A stretch of 9,107 nucleotides of DNA from the NCBI GenBank assembly GCA_900545865.1, contig URAN01000084.1, positions 1 through 9,107 of the forward strand, given 5' to 3'. The notes under the pieces are model-generated. The model made no database searches. It saw nothing but the letters and a program-made list of their open reading frames with translations, and was not told where the DNA came from. The translations under genes and the position numbers were made by a program. This document shows positions 1-6,109 of the stretch, in pieces; position 1 is the stretch's first letter, and every line of letters begins with the position of its first letter. Origin of the DNA: an uncultured Eubacteriales bacterium (GTDB taxonomy: Bacteria; Bacillota; Clostridia; Monoglobales; Monoglobaceae).

Positions 1-74
1 AAATTTTTTAAAAAAATTTTCAAAAAACTCTTGACTTTTAATAGTTAGTCACCTCATATTCCGCCCGTATCGTT
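1..74. other. AT-rich flank downstream of the secreted-protein gene
   Basis: This short stretch follows the stop codon of the leftward secreted-protein gene. It contains long A and T runs (1-27) and no GC-rich hairpin, so no convincing terminator is visible. At 31-36 there is a TTGACT that could be a -35 box reading rightward, with a poor CATATT at 55-60. It overlaps a short imperfect palindrome with GACT/AGTC ends (33-50). Nothing downstream on the plus strand would use such a promoter, so it is only noted. Confidence 0.3.
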
Positions 75-2369
75 TCAGTTGTTATAACTTCCGACCGGCT
101 GCATACAGTCATTCCATATATAAATTTTATATGTTACATTTGTATATTCATTCGGAACAGACACAGACAAATTGTTTCCTTCCGCAGTGTTTATCGGCTG
201 AACATTCGTTGCAACAAGAATTCCGTCGGAATATGCCGCCCACAAAACCAAACCTGTATATTCTTTAGCCGAATTATACTTAACAGCCGCCGTATTGCCG
301 TCCTTAACAACCGTTGCTGTCAAAAATGAGCTGTCCGTCAGATTTACAAGCGTTCTTCCGACCGTATCGGTCAGGTCGTTTGCAAATTCAATCAGATATT
401 CTCCGTTTGACGGTGTCGTTTCCAATTCAATAATATATTCGCCCGTCTTTTCACCCGAGGTCACGCCCGAAACATTTATCGGCGAACCGTTCTTGGCTTT
501 TACCGTCACTTTATCTTTATCAAAATTCGGCATTACTGTTCCGAACCCCATTGCCGAATCACGGAAATCCACCTTGATTTTTTTATCATCCGCATTGTCA
601 ATTGCGGATACGGCAATGATATTTGAATCATTCACAACACCATTCGGATAATGCATTATCGTGAATGTATCAAAATAATCGATAATGTTTGACATCTGGA
701 TTACACAACCCGAAACGCCGAAATATGCCGTAGTAAATTCCTTTACAAACTGTCCGTCAACATAATATTTATATACGGCATTTTTTATATCAAACAATAC
801 TTCTATCTTATGCGTTTCTTCGTTCAAAGCATATCCGGTATCGTTTGCGTTCCAACCCGAGTTTTTCGCCGCTCCGTACAAATGATTTGTATTATCCGAT
901 ACATTCGAGGTCTTTTTATCGCCTATCCCAACAAATCCGTGTAATCCCGTTGTCCAGTCTGTATCGTTCATCGTGTTGTCCGCAAGTTTAATGAACGTTT
1001 CTTTTGCCGCCAACGTGTTATTTTTAGGCGTTCTTGTTGCCTTAATATCAAACGCAACATAAAGCATACCGTCTGTATATTCCTTGTCGAATCTGAATTT
1101 CCATGCACCGGATGCCTTAGTAATGCTTGCATCATTAAAGCATACACCGCCTCCGTTTTTGCCTGTCACCGGCTTAATGTTGCTCGTCCATGTCCCCGTG
1201 ACCGTTCCGGCAAGAGTTCCGTACTTTCCTGTCGCATTTACAATGTCCGCACCGCCCGTATAATCTTCATAATCTCTGTAAAAAATCCGCACCGTTTCAA
1301 CATTTAAAGCAACATTCGGCTGAGTCAATGTCCTGCCGATTGAATCGCTTAAATCCGACGGCAATGTTAAAGTATATTCGCCGCTCGCAATCTGATTTTT
1401 AAGCGTAATATCAAATTCGCCCGTTGCGCCTGACGGAGTGATTCCGTACACATCAACCTTATTGTCATTTGAATCTTTTATCACTATCTTTGACGCATCA
1501 ATGTTATTTATACACGCGCCCGAACCGAGATATGAATCGTTTATTTTGAGCTTTACTGTTTTTGAACCCTCAACAGCTTGTGCCGATGCCGAAAGTTTTG
1601 AATCTGCCGCCGCTCCGTTCGGATAATGCATTATCGTGAATGTATCAAAATAATCGAGCAGATTCGATATTTCCATAGTAAAGCCTTTGACCGATGTCAC
1701 GCTTTGAACATACGGACCGCCGACGAGTACACCGTCTATATAATAATTATAGATTGTCCCCTCCGACGATACATCCGCCGTGATTTCTATTTTATATGTC
1801 TTTCCCGATTCCAGCACGACATTATCTATTTTGTTTCCGTTCCATGAACTTGAATCTGCGGCTCTGAAAACCTGAAATTTCTCGTAACTCTCGGTTGCTT
1901 CACCCGATACTCCGAAAAATCCGCTTTGTACATCTGACGTATTTAATGTCTTAATAATAAAATTCTTTGTCGCATTCGGATTGACCGTCATATCAAAAGC
2001 GGTATAGAGCTGTCCCGATGTAATTTCGGTATTAAAGTTAAGATTTACCGCCGAACTTTGCGTTGCGGTTGTACACTTTGTAAAGCATACGCCTTTTCCG
2101 TTTATTCCCTGTACACTCGCCGCCGCATTGTTAAATGAACCGCTCAGTGCCTTTGACATTGTTGCCGTTCCGTACTTTCCGTTATCGGATTCAATGCTCA
2201 TATATCCGATTCCGCCCGTATAATCTTCATAATCTCTGTAAAAAATTTTGGTTATCCCCGTTTCCGAGCTTTCCGCATCCTGTGCGCCGACAATCGGCAA
2301 AGCCGATACCGTCACCATAACCGCACAAATAACACACATAAATACTTTCTTGATTGTCGATGATTTCAT
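75..2369 (-). CDS. Secreted protein with two laminin-G/ConA-like repeats
   Basis: The 764-residue product starts with a typical Sec signal peptide (lysines at 2, 7 and 8, hydrophobic core about 9-28, likely cleavage near A29-Q30). The mature part holds two repeats with a period of 320 residues (42 to about 357, and 362 to about 680). Each opens with IFYRDYEDYTGG and carries YFDTFTIMHYPNG about 200 residues later. Between them is a beta-rich stretch (GKYGT, a YYIDG/YYVDG strand, aromatic WNGN/WNAN turns) that resembles laminin-G/concanavalin A-like sandwiches. Each repeat ends in a segment of Ig-like character (GEYTLTLPSDLSDSIGRTL). Residues 684-764 form a different small beta domain ending in YKIYIWNDCMQPVG, similar to the (V)FLWDSLxxMKPL tail seen on many clostridial exoproteins. 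There is no LPXTG, dockerin or S-layer motif, so it is probably released or loosely held. An AGGAGG lies 10 bases before the ATG. It follows the glycoside hydrolase gene by 53 bases, which suggests one transcript and a glycan-binding role. No catalytic residues are recognisable and the function is inferred. Confidence 0.85.
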   Translation of the reverse strand: MKSSTIKKVFMCVICAVMVTVSALPIVGAQDAESSETGITKIFYRDYEDYTGGIGYMSIESDNGKYGTATMSKALSGSFNNAAASVQGINGKGVCFTKCTTATQSSAVNLNFNTEITSGQLYTAFDMTVNPNATKNFIIKTLNTSDVQSGFFGVSGEATESYEKFQVFRAADSSSWNGNKIDNVVLESGKTYKIEITADVSSEGTIYNYYIDGVLVGGPYVQSVTSVKGFTMEISNLLDYFDTFTIMHYPNGAAADSKLSASAQAVEGSKTVKLKINDSYLGSGACINNIDASKIVIKDSNDNKVDVYGITPSGATGEFDITLKNQIASGEYTLTLPSDLSDSIGRTLTQPNVALNVETVRIFYRDYEDYTGGADIVNATGKYGTLAGTVTGTWTSNIKPVTGKNGGGVCFNDASITKASGAWKFRFDKEYTDGMLYVAFDIKATRTPKNNTLAAKETFIKLADNTMNDTDWTTGLHGFVGIGDKKTSNVSDNTNHLYGAAKNSGWNANDTGYALNEETHKIEVLFDIKNAVYKYYVDGQFVKEFTTAYFGVSGCVIQMSNIIDYFDTFTIMHYPNGVVNDSNIIAVSAIDNADDKKIKVDFRDSAMGFGTVMPNFDKDKVTVKAKNGSPINVSGVTSGEKTGEYIIELETTPSNGEYLIEFANDLTDTVGRTLVNLTDSSFLTATVVKDGNTAAVKYNSAKEYTGLVLWAAYSDGILVATNVQPINTAEGNNLSVSVPNEYTNVTYKIYIWNDCMQPVGSYNN
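643..682 (-). repeat. Direct repeat A, copy 1 (40 bases, inside the secreted-protein gene)
   Basis: These 40 bases are identical to 1618-1657. They encode the YFDTFTIMHYPN motif of the second protein repeat. They include the perfect 14-base palindrome GATAATGCATTATC (647-660). Confidence 0.9.
1252..1286 (-). repeat. Direct repeat B, copy 1 (35 bases, inside the secreted-protein gene)
   Basis: These 35 bases are identical to 2212-2246. They encode the opening IFYRDYEDYTG of the second protein repeat. DNA identity drops sharply on either side. Confidence 0.9.
1618..1657 (-). repeat. Direct repeat A, copy 2
   Basis: Exact second copy of 643-682, lying 975 bases away and encoding the same motif in the first protein repeat. 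It contains the same 14-base palindrome (1622-1635). Confidence 0.9.
2212..2246 (-). repeat. Direct repeat B, copy 2
   Basis: Exact second copy of 1252-1286, 960 bases away, encoding the start of the first protein repeat. The two repeat pairs differ in spacing by 15 bases, so small in-frame insertions or deletions have accumulated between the islands. Confidence 0.9.
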
Positions 2370-2422
2370 AAGTCAAATTCCTCCTTTAAATTTTGATTTA
2401 ATATTATTTAAATTATATATTT

Positions 2423-3643
2423 TTATCCGTTTTTTCTGAGCCACTCAACCACATTTAACACAAGCAGATTCCAGCTTTGGAATCCGGGGTTGTTCACTCC
2501 CTCGCCCGTTTCGGGATCATAGTATTCGTGAAACTCACCGTTTTCTTTTACATCACGCCCGAAAAGATTAACCGTCTTTATCGCAAGCTCGCGCGCCTCA
2601 TCAATATAACCGTAATTCAAAAGTCCCTCAAACGTCATATAATTTGATATACCCCATATCGGGCCGAGCCAGCACGACGGATTTCCCGACTTGACGATAA
2701 GATACATCTGTTCGAGCTTGGACAAGGTTCGTATTCCATAGGGTGAATTAAACGTCCTTTTATCGAGATAATTTTCTTTCACCATTCTTTCGGCTTGCTC
2801 GGCGGTCGCAACCTCCGACCACATCGCCATAAATCCCGTCCATACATCCGTCTTTTGAATAACGCTTGACCAATGTCTCGGGTATCCGCGGTGCAGCCCC
2901 GCATTCGGGTCAATCGGACGCAGATTTAAATCCGCGCTGTAATAAAACCCGTTTCTTTCATCCCACAAAAGCGTTTGCATCGCCGACTTTAGGTTATCCG
3001 CATCTTCTTTGTATTTGTTCCTTAAATCTTCAAACCCAAGCTTGGCCGATATTTCACTCATCGCGAGCAATTCGCGATACATAAGCGAATTTAAGTATAT
3101 GTTTGCCGAGCTTTTATTCGGTCTGTAAAACACACACGGGTCGTTATCTACCCCCGTTGCGCTGTCATCGAGCCAAAAATACAATCCGTTTTCGTGGCGG
3201 CAGTATTTCATATAAAAACCTATAAACCTCTTTATTTTACCAAAAATATTTCTAAGCCATTCAAAGCTCTCTGCCCTCTCGCTTATAAAAAGCGCGTGCT
3301 GTACAAGACACGGTTTATGAATATTTTTCTCATTCTTTTCATCAAATTCGGGTTGCATAACGGTCGGACTGATAAAAACGGGGATTCTTCCCAATTCGTC
3401 CATATATTCCAAAAAGTTAAGTATACACCCTTTTTCATAATCGATTAAATTATCGGCACTCACCACACCGGCAACAGCCATATCCGTGAGCCAGCTGTCC
3501 CAATCCCAAAGGCTTTGGCTGTATACGCTTCCCGGAACGAGATAGCGGTATTTTAAATATCCGCTCGGCTCGCGCAAGATTTTTTCCGCATTTTCTTTTA
3601 CATATTTCTCAATCAGATTTTCATACTCTTTGTTTCTCGTCAT
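2423..3643 (-). CDS. GH63/MGH1-like (alpha/alpha)6 glycoside hydrolase, cytoplasmic
   Basis: The 406-residue product has no signal peptide and should act in the cytoplasm on an imported sugar. Its pattern matches the trehalase/GH63/mannosylglycerate-hydrolase-like superfamily. LWDWDSW (45-51) lines the entrance of the barrel. A GVDNDP element (164-169) has Asp166 in the position of the catalytic acid of the SGxDN motif. WTGFMAMW (268-275) and NPSCWLGPIWGISNYM (321-336) are core helices. HEYYDPETGEG (372-382) supplies Glu373 as the likely catalytic base. Assigning Asp166/Glu373 rests on motif position, not on an alignment. The length fits a single complete barrel without accessory domains. The start is supported by GGAAGGTGG just upstream of the ATG. 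The secreted two-repeat protein follows on the same strand. Members of this superfamily act on alpha-linked substrates such as oligosaccharides, mannosylglycerate or trehalose-like glycosides; the exact substrate cannot be told. A cytoplasmic debranching or trehalase-like role is the main alternative. Confidence 0.82.
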   Translation of the reverse strand: MTRNKEYENLIEKYVKENAEKILREPSGYLKYRYLVPGSVYSQSLWDWDSWLTDMAVAGVVSADNLIDYEKGCILNFLEYMDELGRIPVFISPTVMQPEFDEKNEKNIHKPCLVQHALFISERAESFEWLRNIFGKIKRFIGFYMKYCRHENGLYFWLDDSATGVDNDPCVFYRPNKSSANIYLNSLMYRELLAMSEISAKLGFEDLRNKYKEDADNLKSAMQTLLWDERNGFYYSADLNLRPIDPNAGLHRGYPRHWSSVIQKTDVWTGFMAMWSEVATAEQAERMVKENYLDKRTFNSPYGIRTLSKLEQMYLIVKSGNPSCWLGPIWGISNYMTFEGLLNYGYIDEARELAIKTVNLFGRDVKENGEFHEYYDPETGEGVNNPGFQSWNLLVLNVVEWLRKNG

Positions 3644-3798
3644 TTTTCCACCTTCCCATTTTAGTAATTAATTTACATTTAAGGGTATAATTTCTTTGCA
3701 AATTTTTCAATCGGAAATTATATTTTATCTATATATTATATTTTAACTAAAAAAATGCCCTATGTATATGTTTATAATTATCTTATTAGGGTAAAAAA
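3644..3798. other. Very AT-rich intergenic region upstream of the hydrolase gene
   Basis: The 155 bases hold several TATAAT-like strings on the minus strand (for example rc of 3721-3745) but no -35 box at a good distance, so a promoter for the hydrolase gene is likely here but cannot be placed. A weak stem (CCCTA 3758-3762 with TAGGG 3787-3791), followed on the minus strand by seven T (complement of 3749-3755), could be a poor terminator for the small gene upstream. The stem is only 5 base pairs with a 24-base loop. Confidence 0.35.
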
Positions 3799-4065
3799 TT
3801 AACATTTCCTCATTTTGCTGTTCCTTATATTTCCACCCGACAGCACATACAATCCACAGAATTTTCCGTCCGTTTCAAGTATACACCTGTCACTCGTTTC
3901 AATTATATCAAGCCCAAACATATCCGTAACCTGCGGATATATTATATGCCGAACTCTGCACCCGTCATTTTGTTCAATTATTTCTTTAACTATCCAACGT
4001 TTCAACGCTTCGCTCTTTGAAACGCCGTCATAATCAAAACAATCAAACATTTTTCTCTTATCCAT
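3799..4065 (-). CDS. Small protein of unknown function
   Basis: The 88-residue product is not recognised. It has no signal peptide or membrane segment. A charged N-terminal helix (KSEALKRWIVKEIIEQNDG) is followed by a probably beta-rich half (RVRHIIYPQVTDMFG, then ETDGKFCGLYVLSGG) and a basic end (RNSKMRKC), with four cysteines overall. It could be a small winged-helix-like or alpha/beta domain, but that is only an impression. Codon use resembles the neighbours, which supports it being real. An AAGGA (4079-4083) lies 13 bases before the ATG at 4065 and 10 before an in-frame TTG at 4068, so TTG may be the true start (89 residues). Its start overlaps the stop of a 32-codon candidate ORF upstream in another frame. 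It precedes the hydrolase gene on the same strand by 155 bases and is divergent from the transporter, a position where local regulators or small accessory proteins often lie. Confidence 0.5.
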   Translation of the reverse strand: MDKRKMFDCFDYDGVSKSEALKRWIVKEIIEQNDGCRVRHIIYPQVTDMFGLDIIETSDRCILETDGKFCGLYVLSGGNIRNSKMRKC

Positions 4066-4156
4066 CAAAATAATATGTTCCTTGCCGAACAGGCGGTACT
4101 ACATTTTTAACTCGAAATAATTTCCGAAACTTTTTCGTAAATGAAACTATTGACAT
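4058..4156 (-). CDS. Candidate 32-residue basic peptide ORF overlapping the next gene
   Basis: An ATG at 4156 opens a 32-codon frame whose TAA (4058-4060) lies inside the first codons of the 88-residue gene, in the arrangement ATGGATAA (8-base overlap). The peptide has a basic first half (KKFRKLF, then RVK) and ends in PPVRQGTYYFDG. No clear ribosome binding site precedes the ATG. Its first codons lie opposite the -35 box of the transporter promoter. It may be a coupled leader peptide, the 5' remnant of a longer gene separated from the 88-residue ORF by a frameshift, or chance. Confidence 0.25.
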   Translation of the reverse strand: MSIVSFTKKFRKLFRVKNVVPPVRQGTYYFDG

Positions 4157-4192
4157 CGCACATACTTCGGAATATAATTAAAAAGCTGTCAA
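4122..4192. promoter_or_regulatory. Inverted repeats around the transporter promoter (possible operator)
   Basis: Two inverted repeats can be seen. TTCCGAA (4122-4128) faces TTCGGAA (4166-4172), which fills the end of the promoter spacer up to the -10 box. TTGACA (4150-4155, the -35 box) faces TGTCAA (4187-4192), just past the expected transcription start. Arms of 6-7 bases with wide spacing could be operator half-sites but may be chance. Confidence 0.25.
4150..4178 (+). promoter_or_regulatory. Consensus sigma-70/sigma-A promoter for the transporter gene
   Basis: TTGACA (4150-4155), a spacer of exactly 17 bases and TATAAT (4173-4178) match the vegetative consensus at all twelve positions. 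Transcription should start near 4185, leaving a leader of about 47 bases before the ATG at 4232. A perfect promoter suggests strong expression unless a repressor or activator acts on it. Confidence 0.85.
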
Positions 4193-4231
4193 ACGGACGG
4201 CAAAATCTATTCGAAAAGAACGGTGAAGCCA

Positions 4232-5557
4232 ATGCAAAAAAACATAAATTTAAGCGGTGCGGAATCCGCGCCCGACAACACAAAAATATTCGACTCAAAA
4301 GCTTATAAACGCTCGCGCAAGGCGTATATGGCACAGTGTACCATAGAATATTTTGTGTCAATCCTCGTGGCGGACGCGTTTTTGGCAAAGCTGCTTACAT
4401 ACATCGGCATAAGCGATTCCCTGACAGGAATAATATCATCGTTTATATCGCTTGCCTTTATGTTTCAGATTTTAGCCATACCGCTTGTAAAGCATATGAA
4501 AAACACAAAGAAAACGGTTTTGATATTCGACACATTGAGCCAGATATTTTTTATGAGCATATATATAATTCCGTTTATGCCGCTTTCAACAACATTCAAA
4601 ACAGTTCTCGTTATCGTTTCTGTGCTTGTTGCATACTTTGCGAAATACCTCATTTATTCGATTTTCTTTAAATGGGCGAACTCATATGTCGAACCGTCAA
4701 ACCGCGGCGAATATTCGGCGGTCAAAGAAATGATTTCGCTGTTTTCGGGAATCATATTCACCCTTGCGGTCGGATTTATCATCGATAAATTTGAGGCAAT
4801 CGGGAACTTAGAGGGCGGATTTTTGTTTATCGCCACGGTAATGCTTGCGCTTAACTTTTGTAACTTTGTGAGCATATTAAAAATCAAGAACGATGATGCC
4901 GCACACGAAGAAAAGCACAGTCTCAAAGATGTTTTAAAGCATACAACGGGAAACAAAAACTTTATCAACGTAATGATTATGACTTCGCTTTGGGATATGG
5001 GACGGTATATGACAATAGGCTTTATGGGTACATTTAAAACAAACGACCTTTTGCTGAGCGTGGGCATAGTACAGGTCATAAATATGATAGGAAACCTGAT
5101 TCGGCTTTTTGTTTCAAAGCCGTTCGGTCGGTATTCCGACAAAACATCTTTTGCCAAAGGATTTAACCTTGCACTTTTGATTGCCGCCGTCGGCTTTGGC
5201 GTAAACATTTTCGCAGCAACCGACAGAGTATGGTGTGTTGTTATATTTACGATTTTGTACGCCGTATGTTTGGCGGGAACAAACCAAAACTCGTTTAACA
5301 TTATATACAGCTATGTTGACGGCGATTATATCGTCCCGGCAATGTCGGTCAAAAACTGTGTCGGCGGCCTGCTCGGGTTCGGTGCGTCACTGGTCGGCGG
5401 AAAGATATTAAGTATGATACAAGCAGGCGGCAATACTTTTTTGGGATTTCACGTTTTCGGTCAGCAGGTTTTGTCCGCAATATCCCTCGTTCTGCTTATT
5501 GCCGCAATGGTAGTCAACAAAGCGGTGATTCAAAAGCAATCCGTTATAAAACAATAA
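4232..5557 (+). CDS. Major facilitator superfamily transporter
   Basis: The 441-residue product is a polytopic membrane protein with about twelve hydrophobic segments (roughly 40-60, 65-85, 95-115, 122-146, 165-186, 196-216, 245-266, 273-295, 310-328, 332-350, 370-393, 410-428). The long charged central loop (217-243) is typical of the MFS 6+6 layout. KPFGRYSDKTSF (296-307) is the loop 8-9 copy of MFS motif A, and EPSNRGEYSAVKEM (154-167) resembles the conserved segment between segments 4 and 5. The N-terminal 30 residues are polar and should be cytoplasmic. I chose the ATG at 4232 because GGTGA sits 5 bases upstream; a GTG at 4223 would add three residues but has a poorer site. The gene is divergent from the hydrolase group and has its own consensus promoter. 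Import of a sugar or glycoside for the hydrolase is a reasonable inference, but export of another compound cannot be excluded. Confidence 0.88.
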   Translation: MQKNINLSGAESAPDNTKIFDSKAYKRSRKAYMAQCTIEYFVSILVADAFLAKLLTYIGISDSLTGIISSFISLAFMFQILAIPLVKHMKNTKKTVLIFDTLSQIFFMSIYIIPFMPLSTTFKTVLVIVSVLVAYFAKYLIYSIFFKWANSYVEPSNRGEYSAVKEMISLFSGIIFTLAVGFIIDKFEAIGNLEGGFLFIATVMLALNFCNFVSILKIKNDDAAHEEKHSLKDVLKHTTGNKNFINVMIMTSLWDMGRYMTIGFMGTFKTNDLLLSVGIVQVINMIGNLIRLFVSKPFGRYSDKTSFAKGFNLALLIAAVGFGVNIFAATDRVWCVVIFTILYAVCLAGTNQNSFNIIYSYVDGDYIVPAMSVKNCVGGLLGFGASLVGGKILSMIQAGGNTFLGFHVFGQQVLSAISLVLLIAAMVVNKAVIQKQSVIKQ

Positions 5558-5566
5558 AAATATCCG

Positions 5567-5607
5567 AAAAACACATATCCCCGATGCAAAATTGCATCGG
5601 GGATATG
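5567..5607 (-). terminator. Intrinsic terminator of the signalling operon
   Basis: A perfect 14-base-pair stem (5574-5587 with 5594-5607) contains a CCCCGATGC core and a 6-base AAAATT loop. On the minus strand it is followed by GTGTTTTTCGG, a fair U-tract, so it best fits the end of the leftward operon 112 bases after the HPt stop codon. It also lies 16 bases after the rightward transporter stop. There it lacks a U-tract, but it may still protect both converging messages. Confidence 0.7.
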
Positions 5608-5718
5608 CATGAAAGAAAGTATAAACAAAAATTAGGAATTGGCAAATTTAATTTGAACGAACATATATTTTATATCTTTTGGTTATCTGTCTCTTCGTCC
5701 GTTCGTTTCGTCAATAAT

Positions 5719-6084
5719 CTAATCGTCAAGTCGTTTTATCGAATCAATCACAATATCGTATTTCTCTTTTGCCTGTATCAAAAGTCGTGTACATTCATCA
5801 AAATCACAATCGGCATTTTGCTTTTCTCTCAACGATTCGGTGATTTCGGAACAAATCCGATAAAGGTCATCGAAACCGAGATTTATGCATATTCCTTTAA
5901 GCGTATGTGCGGCAAAAAACGCGTCTTCTGCTGACCTGTTTTTTATGCCTAAGTCCAAGTCATCAAATGTTGTATCACTTAAAAATTTGGCAACAAAGCG
6001 CTTTGCCGTGCTTTCTTTTTCAAATCTTTTAACTATGTCATCATAATTTCCGCCGACTTTTTCACAGTATTCTTTAAATGTCAT
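5719..6084 (-). CDS. Stand-alone HPt phosphotransfer protein
   Basis: The 121-residue product is a single four-helix HPt domain. AHTLKGICINLG (59-70) is the classic HPt signature, with His60 as the phosphorylated residue followed by the conserved K63, G64 and a small-residue turn. Flanking helices are amphipathic and the protein is soluble, as the family requires. It should accept phosphate from the receiver domain of the hybrid kinase encoded just upstream (25-base gap) and pass it to a response regulator elsewhere. AGGAGA lies 6-7 bases before the ATG. It is the last gene of the operon, before the hairpin at 5567-5607. In most two-component systems the HPt is fused to the kinase; here it is separate, which allows a diffusible relay. 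Confidence 0.9.
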   Translation of the reverse strand: MTFKEYCEKVGGNYDDIVKRFEKESTAKRFVAKFLSDTTFDDLDLGIKNRSAEDAFFAAHTLKGICINLGFDDLYRICSEITESLREKQNADCDFDECTRLLIQAKEKYDIVIDSIKRLDD

Positions 6085-6109
6085 TTACGTTCTCCTATAT
6101 TATATAAAA

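Noticed and set aside
1..20. A/T palindrome as terminator of the secreted-protein gene
   Set aside because: The stem would be only A-U pairs without a GC core, too weak for an intrinsic terminator, and the window edge cuts it.
1622..1635. Perfect 14-base palindrome GATAATGCATTATC as a regulator binding site (also at 647-660)
   Set aside because: Both copies lie inside the coding repeats and encode the conserved IMHY residues, so the palindrome is more simply a by-product of the codons.
3644..3798. Catabolite-responsive (cre) operator upstream of the hydrolase gene
   Set aside because: No sequence close to the TGWAANCGNTNWCA consensus was found in this stretch or in the transporter promoter region.
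4164..4192. Minus-strand TTGACA at 4192-4187 as a promoter for the small leftward ORFs
   Set aside because: At 17 bases the -10 position reads CGAAGT, and the nearest TATATT is only 10 bases away, so it is not a usable promoter pair.
4654..5301. Leftward open frame of 215 codons opposite the transporter gene
   Set aside because: It lies entirely inside the well-supported transporter gene, has a composition typical of an antisense shadow, and has no ribosome binding site or recognisable domain.
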